Counted from the first letter of the stretch, positions 15,705 through 24,005 are shown. The stretch is DNA of 39,581 nt from Blastococcus sp. CT_GayMR20 (GCF_004570345.1 NZ_SPQM01000030.1:1-39581), one strand, 5' to 3'. Translations and numbers: made by a program. Notes: generated by a model not told the origin, from the sequence alone.

Positions 15705-16025
15705 TCACTCCGGCGAGAAGACGCAGAACTCGTTGCCCTCGGGGTCGGCGAGCACGTCCCACTCGATGGCGTAGTCGGGGGTGGTGTCGACGTCCCGGGG
15801 CCGGATCAGCGTGGCGCCCGCGGTGAGCAGCGCCTGGGTGTCGCCGATGACGTCGAAGTGCATGCGGTTCTTCGCGACCTTGGGCTCGGGCACGGCACGA
15901 TCCACATCAGCGGTCCGGCCCCCGACGGGTCGACGATCGGCAGGGGTTGGTTTTCAGTCGGCGAGCGTCTGGTGGTCGCGGGCGTCGAGGCAGAGGTCCT
16001 TGAACCGGGCGGGTGCGTCAGCCAT
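15705..16025 (-). pseudogene. broken VOC (glyoxalase-like) family gene
   Basis: The minus strand starts ATG at 16025 (MADAPARFKDLCLDARDHQTLAD) and meets a stop after 23 codons. Further on, another frame reads PLPIVDPSGAGPLMWIVP, then shifts by one base into VPEPKVAKNRMHFDVIGD...PEGNEFCVFSPE, ending at 15705. Together these are the start and end of a VOC protein with an internal deletion (roughly 30-40 residues) and a frameshift. Intact relatives are about 125-140 residues; this remnant spans 321 bases. The C-terminal 66 residues form an open frame that might still be made but lack half of the fold. Its ATG overlaps a possible ATG of the divergent DUF72 gene. Confidence 0.75.
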
Positions 16026-16050
16026 GACTGCGGAGGGTAGGCGGCACACC

Positions 16051-16866
16051 GTGACCGTGATCATCGGGACCTCGGGGTGGCAGTACCGCGACTGGCGCGG
16101 CCTGTTCTACCCGCCGAAGCTGCCCCAGCGGCTCTGGCTGGAGCACTACGAGCAGTTCTTCGCGACGGTCGAGAGCAACAACGCCTTCTACCGGCTGCCC
16201 GAGCGGGAGACGTTCGTGAAGTGGCGCGAGCGGACCCCGCCGGACTTCCGCTGGGCGGTCAAGGCGTCCCGGTTCCTCACGCACATCAAGCGCCTGCGCG
16301 AGCCGCAGGAACCCGTCGGCCGGCTCATGGAGCGCGCCGCCGGGCTGGGGGAGAAGCTCGACACGATCCTGCTGCAGCTCCCGCCGACGCTGAAGGCCGA
16401 CGCCGACCTGCTCCGCGAGTGCCTGGCGCAGTTCCCCGGCGGCACGCGGGTCGCCGTCGAGCCGCGCCACGACAGCTGGTGGACCGACGAGATCCGGGCC
16501 CTCCTCGAGCGCTACGGGGCCGCGCTGTGCTGGGCCGACCGCGACGAGAAGCCCGTCGCCCCCCTCTGGCGGACCGCCGACTGGGGCTACCTGCGCTTCC
16601 ACCACGGCTTCGAGAGCTGGCGGTACCGCTCCGAGACGCTCCAGCTCTGGGCCGACCGCCTCGCTGCCACCTGGCCGGCGGACGAGGACGTGCTCGTCTA
16701 CTTCAACAACGACCCCGGCGGGGCGGCGACGATCGACGCCGTCCACTTCGCCGAGGCCGTGCGCCGGGCGGGCGGGACGCCGACCCGTGTGCCCACCGCC
16801 GGCCAGGCCACCGGCCTGGCCTGGCAGCCGGACCAGAAGACGCCGGGCCTCCCGGCGCCGGCCTAG
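16051..16866 (+). CDS. DUF72 (YecE-like) family protein
   Basis: 271 residues from GTG 16051, with ggaggg about 13 bases upstream; ATG 16024 would add nine residues and overlap the divergent VOC start. DUF72 features: VIIGTSGWQYRDWRGLFYPPKLP at the N terminus, FATVESNNAFYRLP, FRWAVKASRFLTHIKRL, ILLQLPPTLKAD, RVAVEPRHDSWW, and VLVYFNNDPGGAATIDA near the end. These proteins have a TIM-barrel fold and no established activity. The stop codon TAG shares the CTAG at 16863-16866 with the stop of the opposing oxidoreductase gene. Confidence 0.88.
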   Translation: MTVIIGTSGWQYRDWRGLFYPPKLPQRLWLEHYEQFFATVESNNAFYRLPERETFVKWRERTPPDFRWAVKASRFLTHIKRLREPQEPVGRLMERAAGLGEKLDTILLQLPPTLKADADLLRECLAQFPGGTRVAVEPRHDSWWTDEIRALLERYGAALCWADRDEKPVAPLWRTADWGYLRFHHGFESWRYRSETLQLWADRLAATWPADEDVLVYFNNDPGGAATIDAVHFAEAVRRAGGTPTRVPTAGQATGLAWQPDQKTPGLPAPA

Positions 16867-17861
16867 CCGAGGACGGCGACATCCTCGGCGTGCCGGACGC
16901 CGAGCTGATCGGCCGCCTCCCCGAGCACCGTCTGGACGGCGAGGGTGTCGGCCAGCGGCATGACCGCGCTCTCCGACCTGCCCGCGCGCACACCCTCGGA
17001 GACCTCGATCAGCTCGTGCGCGTAACCGGCGCCGAGGGGCGCACGGGTGATCGTCTCGGGCTCGGCGCCGGCGCGGTGCAGCACGATCGTGTGCGGGTGG
17101 TGGAAGCGCGGCGGGACGTCGATCCAGCCCGTGGTCCCGAAGACCCGGGCCTGGCCGGGCAGGGCGTTGCGCAGCGAGGTCATCAACGCCGCCGACCGAC
17201 CGTCGCCGTGGTCCAGCAGCAGCGACGCCTCGGCGTCCGCGCCGGAGGGGAACAGCGATCCGGCGGCGGTGACGCGCGACGGCGTCCCGAGCAGCATCTG
17301 GGCGAAGGAGACGACGTAGACGCCGAGGTCGAGCAGCGCCCCGCCACCCTGCGCGAGGTCGAACAGCCGGTCGGCGGGGTCGTACTCCCGGGACACCCCG
17401 AGATCGGCCTGCACCGAGCGCACCTCGCCGATCGCGCCGTCGGCGACGAGCTCCCGGAGGGCGACGACGGCCGGCTGGAACCGCGTCCACATCGCCTCCA
17501 TGACGAAGACACCGGTCTCGCGGGCGAGGTCGACCACCTCCTGGGCACCGGCGGTCGTCGCGGTGAAGGCCTTCTCGACCAGCAGCGCCTTGCCCGCGCG
17601 CAGCGCTCCCAGCGCGAGCGCGTGGTGCTGGGGATGCGGGGTCGCGAGGTAGAGGACGTCGACGTCCGGGTCGGCGAGGATCTCGGCGTACGACCCGTAG
17701 GCGCGCTCCTGACCGTGCCGGCCGGCGAAGGCCTCCGCGCGTTCCAGCGAGCGCGATGCGACGGCCACGGCTCGCGCTCCGTCGACGACGGCGAAGTCCT
17801 CGACCACCTTCTCCGCGATGCGGCCCGGCCCGACGACTCCCCAGCGGATCTCCCGATTCAC
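16863..17861 (-). CDS. Gfo/Idh/MocA family NAD(P)-dependent oxidoreductase
   Basis: 332 residues from GTG 17861. The Rossmann nucleotide-binding motif is at the start (IRWGVVGPGRIAEKVVEDF), followed by VDVLYLATPHPQHHALALGALRAGKALLVEKAF, in which EK is the conserved active-site pair of the family. FVMEAMWTRFQPAVVALRELV and GGGALLDLGVYVVSFAQMLLG mark the C-terminal substrate domain. It resembles dihydrodiol/sugar dehydrogenases; the substrate is not predictable. The start overlaps the stop of the upstream VOC gene by four bases (GTGA), so the two are translationally coupled. No separate ribosome-binding site is evident. Confidence 0.9.
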   Translation of the reverse strand: MNREIRWGVVGPGRIAEKVVEDFAVVDGARAVAVASRSLERAEAFAGRHGQERAYGSYAEILADPDVDVLYLATPHPQHHALALGALRAGKALLVEKAFTATTAGAQEVVDLARETGVFVMEAMWTRFQPAVVALRELVADGAIGEVRSVQADLGVSREYDPADRLFDLAQGGGALLDLGVYVVSFAQMLLGTPSRVTAAGSLFPSGADAEASLLLDHGDGRSAALMTSLRNALPGQARVFGTTGWIDVPPRFHHPHTIVLHRAGAEPETITRAPLGAGYAHELIEVSEGVRAGRSESAVMPLADTLAVQTVLGEAADQLGVRHAEDVAVLG

Positions 17862-18220
17862 GCCCGAGACGGTAGCGGCGACCCGAACCGGAGCAGGTTG
17901 CCGTCCGGGTCGATGTGCCATCCCTCGCGCAGCCCGTAGTCGGTGTCGACCGGGGCGCCGGTCCGCTCCACGCCGGCCCACTCCGCGGCGAGGGCGTCGG
18001 CGTCGGGCACGTGCAGGTACGCCGCGGCCGCCGTCCGCAGCGGGTCGTGGTCGGCCACGACGGTCAGGTGCAGCTCGATCCCGGCCCGGGCGGCGAACCC
18101 GTACGTCGCGTCGTGGGTCGACACGGAGCAGCCGAGCGCGGCGTAGTGAGCCAGCGCCCTGGGCAGGTCGGCCACCGGGAAGATCGGCGAGACCCGGACC
18201 TCCGGGTGGGCGTGCGGCAT
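17858..18220 (-). CDS. VOC family (bleomycin-resistance-like) protein
   Basis: 120 residues from ATG 18220; GTG 18229 is an equally possible start. The VOC layout is clear: VSPIFPVADLPRALAHYAALGCSVSTHD, GIELHLTVVADHD, AYLHVPDADALAAEWA, then DYGLREGWHIDPDGNLLRFGS, which holds the usual C-terminal glutamate/aspartate-histidine region (REGWHIDPDGN). Such proteins bind or modify small hydrophobic ligands, often giving drug tolerance; the specific role is unknown. It is translationally coupled to the oxidoreductase. No Shine-Dalgarno is seen; the start is only 9-18 bases from the divergent DUF4031 start. Confidence 0.85.
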   Translation of the reverse strand: MPHAHPEVRVSPIFPVADLPRALAHYAALGCSVSTHDATYGFAARAGIELHLTVVADHDPLRTAAAAYLHVPDADALAAEWAGVERTGAPVDTDYGLREGWHIDPDGNLLRFGSPLPSRA

Positions 18221-18228
18221 GCCGGGCA

Positions 18229-18247
18229 CACTGCCATCGTGGCAGTG
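18229..18247. promoter_or_regulatory. perfect inverted repeat between divergent starts
   Basis: CACTGCCA-tcg-TGGCAGTG: 8-base arms with a 3-base spacer. It covers the space between the VOC start (18220 or 18229, minus) and the DUF4031 GTG (18239, plus). Such symmetry at a start-to-start junction suggests an operator for a dimeric repressor acting on both genes. Confidence 0.5.
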
Positions 18248-18508
18248 CTGATCGACACCCCCGTGTGGCACTGGCGGGGGCGGCTCTGGTCCCACCTGGT
18301 CAGCGACGTGTCCTACGACGAACTGCACGCCTTCGTCGCCCAGGAGCTCGGCATCCCGCGGCGGGCGTTCCAGGGCGACCACTACGACATCCCGGAGGAC
18401 CTCTACGACGTCGCCGTCGGGGCCGGGGCAGAGCCGGTCGGCGCCCGCGAGCTGCTCAGCCGCCTGCTGTCGGCGGGGTTGCGGGTCCGGAAGCCGCGCG
18501 GCGCCTGA
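18239..18508 (+). CDS. DUF4031 domain protein
   Basis: 89 residues from GTG 18239 (VAVLIDTPVWHWRGRLWSHLVSD), which lies inside the inverted repeat. The DUF4031 pattern continues with YDELHAFVAQELGIPRRAFQGDHYDIPEDLYDVAVGAGAEPVGARELLSRLL. The family is small, widespread in actinobacteria and of unknown function. The last 53 bases overlap the end of the convergent HD-domain gene. No Shine-Dalgarno is visible, consistent with a leaderless or very short-leader mRNA. Confidence 0.82.
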   Translation: MAVLIDTPVWHWRGRLWSHLVSDVSYDELHAFVAQELGIPRRAFQGDHYDIPEDLYDVAVGAGAEPVGARELLSRLLSAGLRVRKPRGA

Positions 18509-19118
18509 GCAGCGTCAGCTCCGCCGTCAGGTTCGCGCGCGCCGGCTCCGTCCACCGCCGGGCGGCCTCCGGCGTCCGGAAGAGCCTCGTCAGTGCGAGC
18601 AGGTGCTCCAGGACGGCGATCCGCCCGACGGTGAACTCCTCGTCGGACAGGTGCCCGTACTCCTCGCGCACCGCGGACGCGTACGCCGCGTAGGCGTCGG
18701 GCGGACCGGCCAGGACGGCGAGGTCGGCGTCGCACAGCACGGCACCGTTCGCATCGCCGTCCTCCGGGTCGTGCCCGGCGGTGAGGAGCACGAGGCGCCC
18801 GACCTCGTCGACGCGCCCGTCCGGGACCAGCCCGCGCAGCCCCGCCCGCGCCCGGCCGGCGCTGACCTCCTCGTTGTCCGCACGCTGCGGGTCGTAGGCG
18901 ACGTCGTGGTACCAGGCGGCCAGCCGGACGGCATCGGGGTCGACGGCCGCCTCGGCCAGCTGCCCGACCAGCCCGAGGACGGCGGCCAGGTGCGCGAGGT
19001 CGTGGTACCGGCGGTGCGGCTCGCTCCAGGCGGCGACCAGCGCGGCCCACTCCGTGCGGGACGTGGGGGAGTCGCCGGCCAGCTCGGCCCACGCCTCGAA
19101 CCCGACGAGGCCGGTCAC
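18456..19118 (-). CDS. HD-domain protein (predicted metal-dependent phosphohydrolase)
   Basis: 220 residues from GTG 19118, which overlaps the stop of the M20 peptidase gene (GTGA), so translation is coupled. Metal-binding residues: RRYHDLAHLAAVL (His-Asp near residue 38), LAAWYHDVAYDPQRADNEEVSA (His-Asp near residue 69), LTAGHDP, and LCDADLAVL. This matches the family annotated as predicted metal-dependent HD-superfamily phosphohydrolases. The natural substrate is unknown. Its 3' end overlaps the DUF4031 gene by 53 bases on the opposite strand. Confidence 0.87.
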   Translation of the reverse strand: MTGLVGFEAWAELAGDSPTSRTEWAALVAAWSEPHRRYHDLAHLAAVLGLVGQLAEAAVDPDAVRLAAWYHDVAYDPQRADNEEVSAGRARAGLRGLVPDGRVDEVGRLVLLTAGHDPEDGDANGAVLCDADLAVLAGPPDAYAAYASAVREEYGHLSDEEFTVGRIAVLEHLLALTRLFRTPEAARRWTEPARANLTAELTLLRRRAASGPATPPTAGG

Positions 19119-19721
19119 CGGACCCCGCAGGTGCGCAGGGTGAGCAGCGCGAAGGCCCGCGCGGCGGTGACGACCGCGGCGACCGGCACCTTCTCGAGCG
19201 GTCCGTGCGCGAGGTGGAGGTCTCCCGGCCCGTAGTGCAGCGTCGGGACCCCTGCTCCCACGTACTGGCGCAGGTCGGTGCCGGCGGCGACCGCCCGCTC
19301 GTCGGTGGCACCGCCGCCGGCGTCGGCCACGGCCGCCAGGACCAGGGGCAGCAGCCGGTGCCCGGCGGGGAGCTCCCCGCTGGCGAACGCGCCCCCGACC
19401 CAGGTCACCCGCACCGGGTGCTCGGCCAGCCACGGGTCGGCGGCGCAGATCTCCCGGAGCCGCGCCTCGAACGCCTCCTTCGCCACCGACACCGGCTCGC
19501 CCAGGCGGACGCCGTAGCGCCCCTCCGCCACCAGCCGGTCGGGCACGGAGCTCGCCCAGTCCCCGGCCCGGACCCGGCCGATCGACAGGCCGTAGGGGTA
19601 CCGCTCGCCCCAGAAGCGCGGGTCGGCGTCCTTCTGGCGCTCCTCCTCCAGCTGCTGCAGCCCGGCGTGCACGACGGCGAACTTCTCCACCGCGCTCACC
19701 CCCCGGTCGCGCATGGCGGCG
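19115..19721 (-). pseudogene. M20 peptidase C-terminal fragment, cut at the palindrome junction
   Basis: This is the mirror copy of the M20 gene's 3' part: MRDRGVSAVEKFAVVHAG ... LHYGPGDLHLAHGPLEKV ... LLTLRTCGVR. Upstream of 19721 the minus strand switches to antisense of the loop and loses all M20 similarity, so the copy lacks the zinc-binding core and half of the dimerisation domain. The cut coincides exactly with the arm end. Confidence 0.85.
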
Positions 19722-20467
19722 GTCTCGGCGCCTGGGCCACGATCCGGCGCGGGCACCTCGGCGATCTCTGCGTCATCCCCGAGCCGACCGCGGGGTCGGT
19801 GGTGACGGCGCACGCCGGGGCGCTGACGTTCCGGCTCGAGATCCGGGGCCACGCCGCGCACGCCGCCATGCGCGACCGGGGGGTGAGCGCGGTGGAGAAG
19901 TTCGCCGTCGTGCACGCCGGGCTGCAGCAGCTGGAGGAGGAGCGCCAGAAGGACGCCGACCCGCGCTTCTGGGGCGAGCGGTACCCCTACGGCCTGTCGA
20001 TCGGCCGGGTCCGGGCCGGGGACTGGGCGAGCTCCGTGCCCGACCGGCTGGTGGCGGAGGGGCGCTACGGCGTCCGCCTGGGCGAGCCGGTGTCGGTGGC
20101 GAAGGAGGCGTTCGAGGCGCGGCTCCGGGAGATCTGCGCCGCCGACCCGTGGCTGGCCGAGCACCCGGTGCGGGTGACCTGGGTCGGGGGCGCGTTCGCC
20201 AGCGGGGAGCTCCCCGCCGGGCACCGGCTGCTGCCCCTGGTCCTGGCGGCCGTGGCCGACGCCGGCGGCGGTGCCACCGACGAGCGGGCGGTCGCCGCCG
20301 GCACCGACCTGCGCCAGTACGTGGGAGCAGGGGTCCCGACGCTGCACTACGGGCCGGGAGACCTCCACCTCGCGCACGGACCGCTCGAGAAGGTGCCGGT
20401 CGCCGCGGTCGTCACCGCCGCGCGGGCCTTCGCGCTGCTCACCCTGCGCACCTGCGGGGTCCGGTGA
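19718..20467 (+). CDS. M20 family metallopeptidase/deacylase (ArgE/DapE-like), 5'-truncated
   Basis: About 250 residues of a family that is normally 380-430. In frame from the loop: GLGAWATIRRG, DLCVIPEPTAG (Glu in PEPT is a zinc ligand region), SVVTAHAGALTFRLEIRGHAAHAAMRDRGVSAVEK (dimerisation domain), GAGVPTLHYGPGDLHLAHGPLEKV (C-terminal zinc histidine region). The N-terminal catalytic half (GHxDVVP, DMKGG and about 150-170 residues) is missing because the arm join at 19721/19722 replaces it; the frame upstream of 19718 is antisense of the mirrored gene and is not peptidase. The native gene is probably intact elsewhere or in raw reads. It is coupled (GTGA) to the HD-domain gene. Confidence 0.85.
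   Translation, partial: GGLGAWATIRRGHLGDLCVIPEPTAGSVVTAHAGALTFRLEIRGHAAHAAMRDRGVSAVEKFAVVHAGLQQLEEERQKDADPRFWGERYPYGLSIGRVRAGDWASSVPDRLVAEGRYGVRLGEPVSVAKEAFEARLREICAADPWLAEHPVRVTWVGGAFASGELPAGHRLLPLVLAAVADAGGGATDERAVAAGTDLRQYVGAGVPTLHYGPGDLHLAHGPLEKVPVAAVVTAARAFALLTLRTCGVR
19722..19860 (+). other. single-copy loop at the palindrome centre
   Basis: This 139-base segment is the only unpaired sequence in the window. On the plus strand it encodes an in-frame M20 peptidase segment (GLGAWATIRRG ... DLCVIPEPTAGSVVTAHAG ... RLEIRG) that continues into the right arm without a break. On the minus strand it encodes nothing sensible and does not extend the left copy of the peptidase. The loop is therefore native to the right arm, and the join lies at 19721/19722. 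The run ggcg at 19718-19721 fits both sides and could be a microhomology. Confidence 0.9.
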
Positions 20468-21126
20468 CCGGCCTCGTCGGGTTCGAGGCGTGGGCCGAGC
20501 TGGCCGGCGACTCCCCCACGTCCCGCACGGAGTGGGCCGCGCTGGTCGCCGCCTGGAGCGAGCCGCACCGCCGGTACCACGACCTCGCGCACCTGGCCGC
20601 CGTCCTCGGGCTGGTCGGGCAGCTGGCCGAGGCGGCCGTCGACCCCGATGCCGTCCGGCTGGCCGCCTGGTACCACGACGTCGCCTACGACCCGCAGCGT
20701 GCGGACAACGAGGAGGTCAGCGCCGGCCGGGCGCGGGCGGGGCTGCGCGGGCTGGTCCCGGACGGGCGCGTCGACGAGGTCGGGCGCCTCGTGCTCCTCA
20801 CCGCCGGGCACGACCCGGAGGACGGCGATGCGAACGGTGCCGTGCTGTGCGACGCCGACCTCGCCGTCCTGGCCGGTCCGCCCGACGCCTACGCGGCGTA
20901 CGCGTCCGCGGTGCGCGAGGAGTACGGGCACCTGTCCGACGAGGAGTTCACCGTCGGGCGGATCGCCGTCCTGGAGCACCTGCTCGCACTGACGAGGCTC
21001 TTCCGGACGCCGGAGGCCGCCCGGCGGTGGACGGAGCCGGCGCGCGCGAACCTGACGGCGGAGCTGACGCTGCTCAGGCGCCGCGCGGCTTCCGGACCCG
21101 CAACCCCGCCGACAGCAGGCGGCTGA
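20464..21126 (+). CDS. HD-domain protein (right-arm copy)
   Basis: Identical to the gene at 18456-19118. In this copy it follows the longer M20 fragment, which is probably the native operon order. Confidence 0.87.
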   Translation: MTGLVGFEAWAELAGDSPTSRTEWAALVAAWSEPHRRYHDLAHLAAVLGLVGQLAEAAVDPDAVRLAAWYHDVAYDPQRADNEEVSAGRARAGLRGLVPDGRVDEVGRLVLLTAGHDPEDGDANGAVLCDADLAVLAGPPDAYAAYASAVREEYGHLSDEEFTVGRIAVLEHLLALTRLFRTPEAARRWTEPARANLTAELTLLRRRAASGPATPPTAGG

Positions 21127-21343
21127 GCAGCTCGCGGGCGCCGACCGGCTCTGCCCCGGCCCCGACGGCGACGTCGTAGAGGTCCTCCGGGATGTCGTAG
21201 TGGTCGCCCTGGAACGCCCGCCGCGGGATGCCGAGCTCCTGGGCGACGAAGGCGTGCAGTTCGTCGTAGGACACGTCGCTGACCAGGTGGGACCAGAGCC
21301 GCCCCCGCCAGTGCCACACGGGGGTGTCGATCAGCACTGCCAC
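21074..21343 (-). CDS. DUF4031 domain protein (right-arm copy)
   Basis: Identical to 18239-18508; convergent with the HD-domain gene (53-base overlap) and divergent from the VOC gene. Confidence 0.82.
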   Translation of the reverse strand: MAVLIDTPVWHWRGRLWSHLVSDVSYDELHAFVAQELGIPRRAFQGDHYDIPEDLYDVAVGAGAEPVGARELLSRLLSAGLRVRKPRGA

Positions 21344-21353
21344 GATGGCAGTG
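21335..21353. promoter_or_regulatory. inverted repeat between divergent starts (right-arm copy)
   Basis: Same CACTGCCA-N3-TGGCAGTG symmetry as at 18229-18247; the middle base triplet reads cga here. Confidence 0.5.
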
Positions 21354-21361
21354 TGCCCGGC

Positions 21362-21724
21362 ATGCCGCACGCCCACCCGGAGGTCCGGGTCTCGCCGATC
21401 TTCCCGGTGGCCGACCTGCCCAGGGCGCTGGCTCACTACGCCGCGCTCGGCTGCTCCGTGTCGACCCACGACGCGACGTACGGGTTCGCCGCCCGGGCCG
21501 GGATCGAGCTGCACCTGACCGTCGTGGCCGACCACGACCCGCTGCGGACGGCGGCCGCGGCGTACCTGCACGTGCCCGACGCCGACGCCCTCGCCGCGGA
21601 GTGGGCCGGCGTGGAGCGGACCGGCGCCCCGGTCGACACCGACTACGGGCTGCGCGAGGGATGGCACATCGACCCGGACGGCAACCTGCTCCGGTTCGGG
21701 TCGCCGCTACCGTCTCGGGCGTGA
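21362..21724 (+). CDS. VOC family protein (right-arm copy)
   Basis: Identical to 17858-18220, with the alternative GTG start at 21353. Confidence 0.85.
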   Translation: MPHAHPEVRVSPIFPVADLPRALAHYAALGCSVSTHDATYGFAARAGIELHLTVVADHDPLRTAAAAYLHVPDADALAAEWAGVERTGAPVDTDYGLREGWHIDPDGNLLRFGSPLPSRA

Positions 21725-22719
21725 ATCGGGAGATCCGCTGGGGAGTCGTCGGGCCGGGCCGCATCGCGGAGAAGGTGGTCGAGGACTTCGCCGTCGTCGA
21801 CGGAGCGCGAGCCGTGGCCGTCGCATCGCGCTCGCTGGAACGCGCGGAGGCCTTCGCCGGCCGGCACGGTCAGGAGCGCGCCTACGGGTCGTACGCCGAG
21901 ATCCTCGCCGACCCGGACGTCGACGTCCTCTACCTCGCGACCCCGCATCCCCAGCACCACGCGCTCGCGCTGGGAGCGCTGCGCGCGGGCAAGGCGCTGC
22001 TGGTCGAGAAGGCCTTCACCGCGACGACCGCCGGTGCCCAGGAGGTGGTCGACCTCGCCCGCGAGACCGGTGTCTTCGTCATGGAGGCGATGTGGACGCG
22101 GTTCCAGCCGGCCGTCGTCGCCCTCCGGGAGCTCGTCGCCGACGGCGCGATCGGCGAGGTGCGCTCGGTGCAGGCCGATCTCGGGGTGTCCCGGGAGTAC
22201 GACCCCGCCGACCGGCTGTTCGACCTCGCGCAGGGTGGCGGGGCGCTGCTCGACCTCGGCGTCTACGTCGTCTCCTTCGCCCAGATGCTGCTCGGGACGC
22301 CGTCGCGCGTCACCGCCGCCGGATCGCTGTTCCCCTCCGGCGCGGACGCCGAGGCGTCGCTGCTGCTGGACCACGGCGACGGTCGGTCGGCGGCGTTGAT
22401 GACCTCGCTGCGCAACGCCCTGCCCGGCCAGGCCCGGGTCTTCGGGACCACGGGCTGGATCGACGTCCCGCCGCGCTTCCACCACCCGCACACGATCGTG
22501 CTGCACCGCGCCGGCGCCGAGCCCGAGACGATCACCCGTGCGCCCCTCGGCGCCGGTTACGCGCACGAGCTGATCGAGGTCTCCGAGGGTGTGCGCGCGG
22601 GCAGGTCGGAGAGCGCGGTCATGCCGCTGGCCGACACCCTCGCCGTCCAGACGGTGCTCGGGGAGGCGGCCGATCAGCTCGGCGTCCGGCACGCCGAGGA
22701 TGTCGCCGTCCTCGGCTAG
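21721..22719 (+). CDS. Gfo/Idh/MocA oxidoreductase (right-arm copy)
   Basis: Identical to 16863-17861; GTG at 21721 overlaps the VOC stop as GTGA. Confidence 0.9.
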   Translation: MNREIRWGVVGPGRIAEKVVEDFAVVDGARAVAVASRSLERAEAFAGRHGQERAYGSYAEILADPDVDVLYLATPHPQHHALALGALRAGKALLVEKAFTATTAGAQEVVDLARETGVFVMEAMWTRFQPAVVALRELVADGAIGEVRSVQADLGVSREYDPADRLFDLAQGGGALLDLGVYVVSFAQMLLGTPSRVTAAGSLFPSGADAEASLLLDHGDGRSAALMTSLRNALPGQARVFGTTGWIDVPPRFHHPHTIVLHRAGAEPETITRAPLGAGYAHELIEVSEGVRAGRSESAVMPLADTLAVQTVLGEAADQLGVRHAEDVAVLG

Positions 22720-23531
22720 GCCGGCGCCGGGAGGCCCGGCGTCTTCTGGTCCGGCTGCCAGGCCAGGCCGGTGGCCTGGCCGGCGGTGGGCACACGGGTC
22801 GGCGTCCCGCCCGCCCGGCGCACGGCCTCGGCGAAGTGGACGGCGTCGATCGTCGCCGCCCCGCCGGGGTCGTTGTTGAAGTAGACGAGCACGTCCTCGT
22901 CCGCCGGCCAGGTGGCAGCGAGGCGGTCGGCCCAGAGCTGGAGCGTCTCGGAGCGGTACCGCCAGCTCTCGAAGCCGTGGTGGAAGCGCAGGTAGCCCCA
23001 GTCGGCGGTCCGCCAGAGGGGGGCGACGGGCTTCTCGTCGCGGTCGGCCCAGCACAGCGCGGCCCCGTAGCGCTCGAGGAGGGCCCGGATCTCGTCGGTC
23101 CACCAGCTGTCGTGGCGCGGCTCGACGGCGACCCGCGTGCCGCCGGGGAACTGCGCCAGGCACTCGCGGAGCAGGTCGGCGTCGGCCTTCAGCGTCGGCG
23201 GGAGCTGCAGCAGGATCGTGTCGAGCTTCTCCCCCAGCCCGGCGGCGCGCTCCATGAGCCGGCCGACGGGTTCCTGCGGCTCGCGCAGGCGCTTGATGTG
23301 CGTGAGGAACCGGGACGCCTTGACCGCCCAGCGGAAGTCCGGCGGGGTCCGCTCGCGCCACTTCACGAACGTCTCCCGCTCGGGCAGCCGGTAGAAGGCG
23401 TTGTTGCTCTCGACCGTCGCGAAGAACTGCTCGTAGTGCTCCAGCCAGAGCCGCTGGGGCAGCTTCGGCGGGTAGAACAGGCCGCGCCAGTCGCGGTACT
23501 GCCACCCCGAGGTCCCGATGATCACGGTCAC
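22716..23531 (-). CDS. DUF72 family protein (right-arm copy)
   Basis: Identical to 16051-16866; shares a CTAG stop overlap with the oxidoreductase. Confidence 0.88.
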   Translation of the reverse strand: MTVIIGTSGWQYRDWRGLFYPPKLPQRLWLEHYEQFFATVESNNAFYRLPERETFVKWRERTPPDFRWAVKASRFLTHIKRLREPQEPVGRLMERAAGLGEKLDTILLQLPPTLKADADLLRECLAQFPGGTRVAVEPRHDSWWTDEIRALLERYGAALCWADRDEKPVAPLWRTADWGYLRFHHGFESWRYRSETLQLWADRLAATWPADEDVLVYFNNDPGGAATIDAVHFAEAVRRAGGTPTRVPTAGQATGLAWQPDQKTPGLPAPA

Positions 23532-23556
23532 GGTGTGCCGCCTACCCTCCGCAGTC

Positions 23557-23877
23557 ATGGCTGACGCACCCGCCCGGTTCAAGGACCTCTGCCTCGACGC
23601 CCGCGACCACCAGACGCTCGCCGACTGAAAACCAACCCCTGCCGATCGTCGACCCGTCGGGGGCCGGACCGCTGATGTGGATCGTGCCGTGCCCGAGCCC
23701 AAGGTCGCGAAGAACCGCATGCACTTCGACGTCATCGGCGACACCCAGGCGCTGCTCACCGCGGGCGCCACGCTGATCCGGCCCCGGGACGTCGACACCA
23801 CCCCCGACTACGCCATCGAGTGGGACGTGCTCGCCGACCCCGAGGGCAACGAGTTCTGCGTCTTCTCGCCGGAGTGA
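23557..23877 (+). pseudogene. broken VOC family gene (right-arm copy)
   Basis: Same premature stop and frameshift as 15705-16025. The presence of the same damage in both arms is expected if they are one sequence read twice. Confidence 0.75.
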
Positions 23878-23888
23878 GGGCCGCAGCC

Positions 23889-23906
23889 GCAACTTCCCGA
23901 AGTTGC
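23889..23906. terminator. short palindrome after VOC pseudogene (right-arm copy)
   Basis: GCAACTTC-cc-GAAGTTGC, mirror of 15676-15693. Confidence 0.45.
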
Positions 23907-23934
23907 TGTCGGTATCGCCTCCCGGAGATGCCGA

Positions 23935-23966
23935 CAGGGGCGGCCCGCCGAAGCGGACCGCCCCTG
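23935..23966 (-). terminator. groEL2 terminator (right-arm copy)
   Basis: Mirror of the 14-pair hairpin at 15616-15647. Confidence 0.85.
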
Positions 23967-24005
23967 CCGGGCAGTGCTGGTGTCACACGATGCGGGTGGC
24001 GGGAC

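Noticed and set aside
19721..19861. Hairpin telomere or linear-replicon end at the palindrome centre
   Set aside because: The 139-base loop is ordinary in-frame coding sequence, and no telomere-resolvase (TelK/ResT-type), terminal protein or replication gene is present.
19205..20467. 420-residue ORF across the centre (and its mirror 19115-20377) as a single novel protein
   Set aside because: Its first half is antisense of the mirrored M20 gene; only about 19718-20467 codes for peptidase. The fused frame is created by the join.
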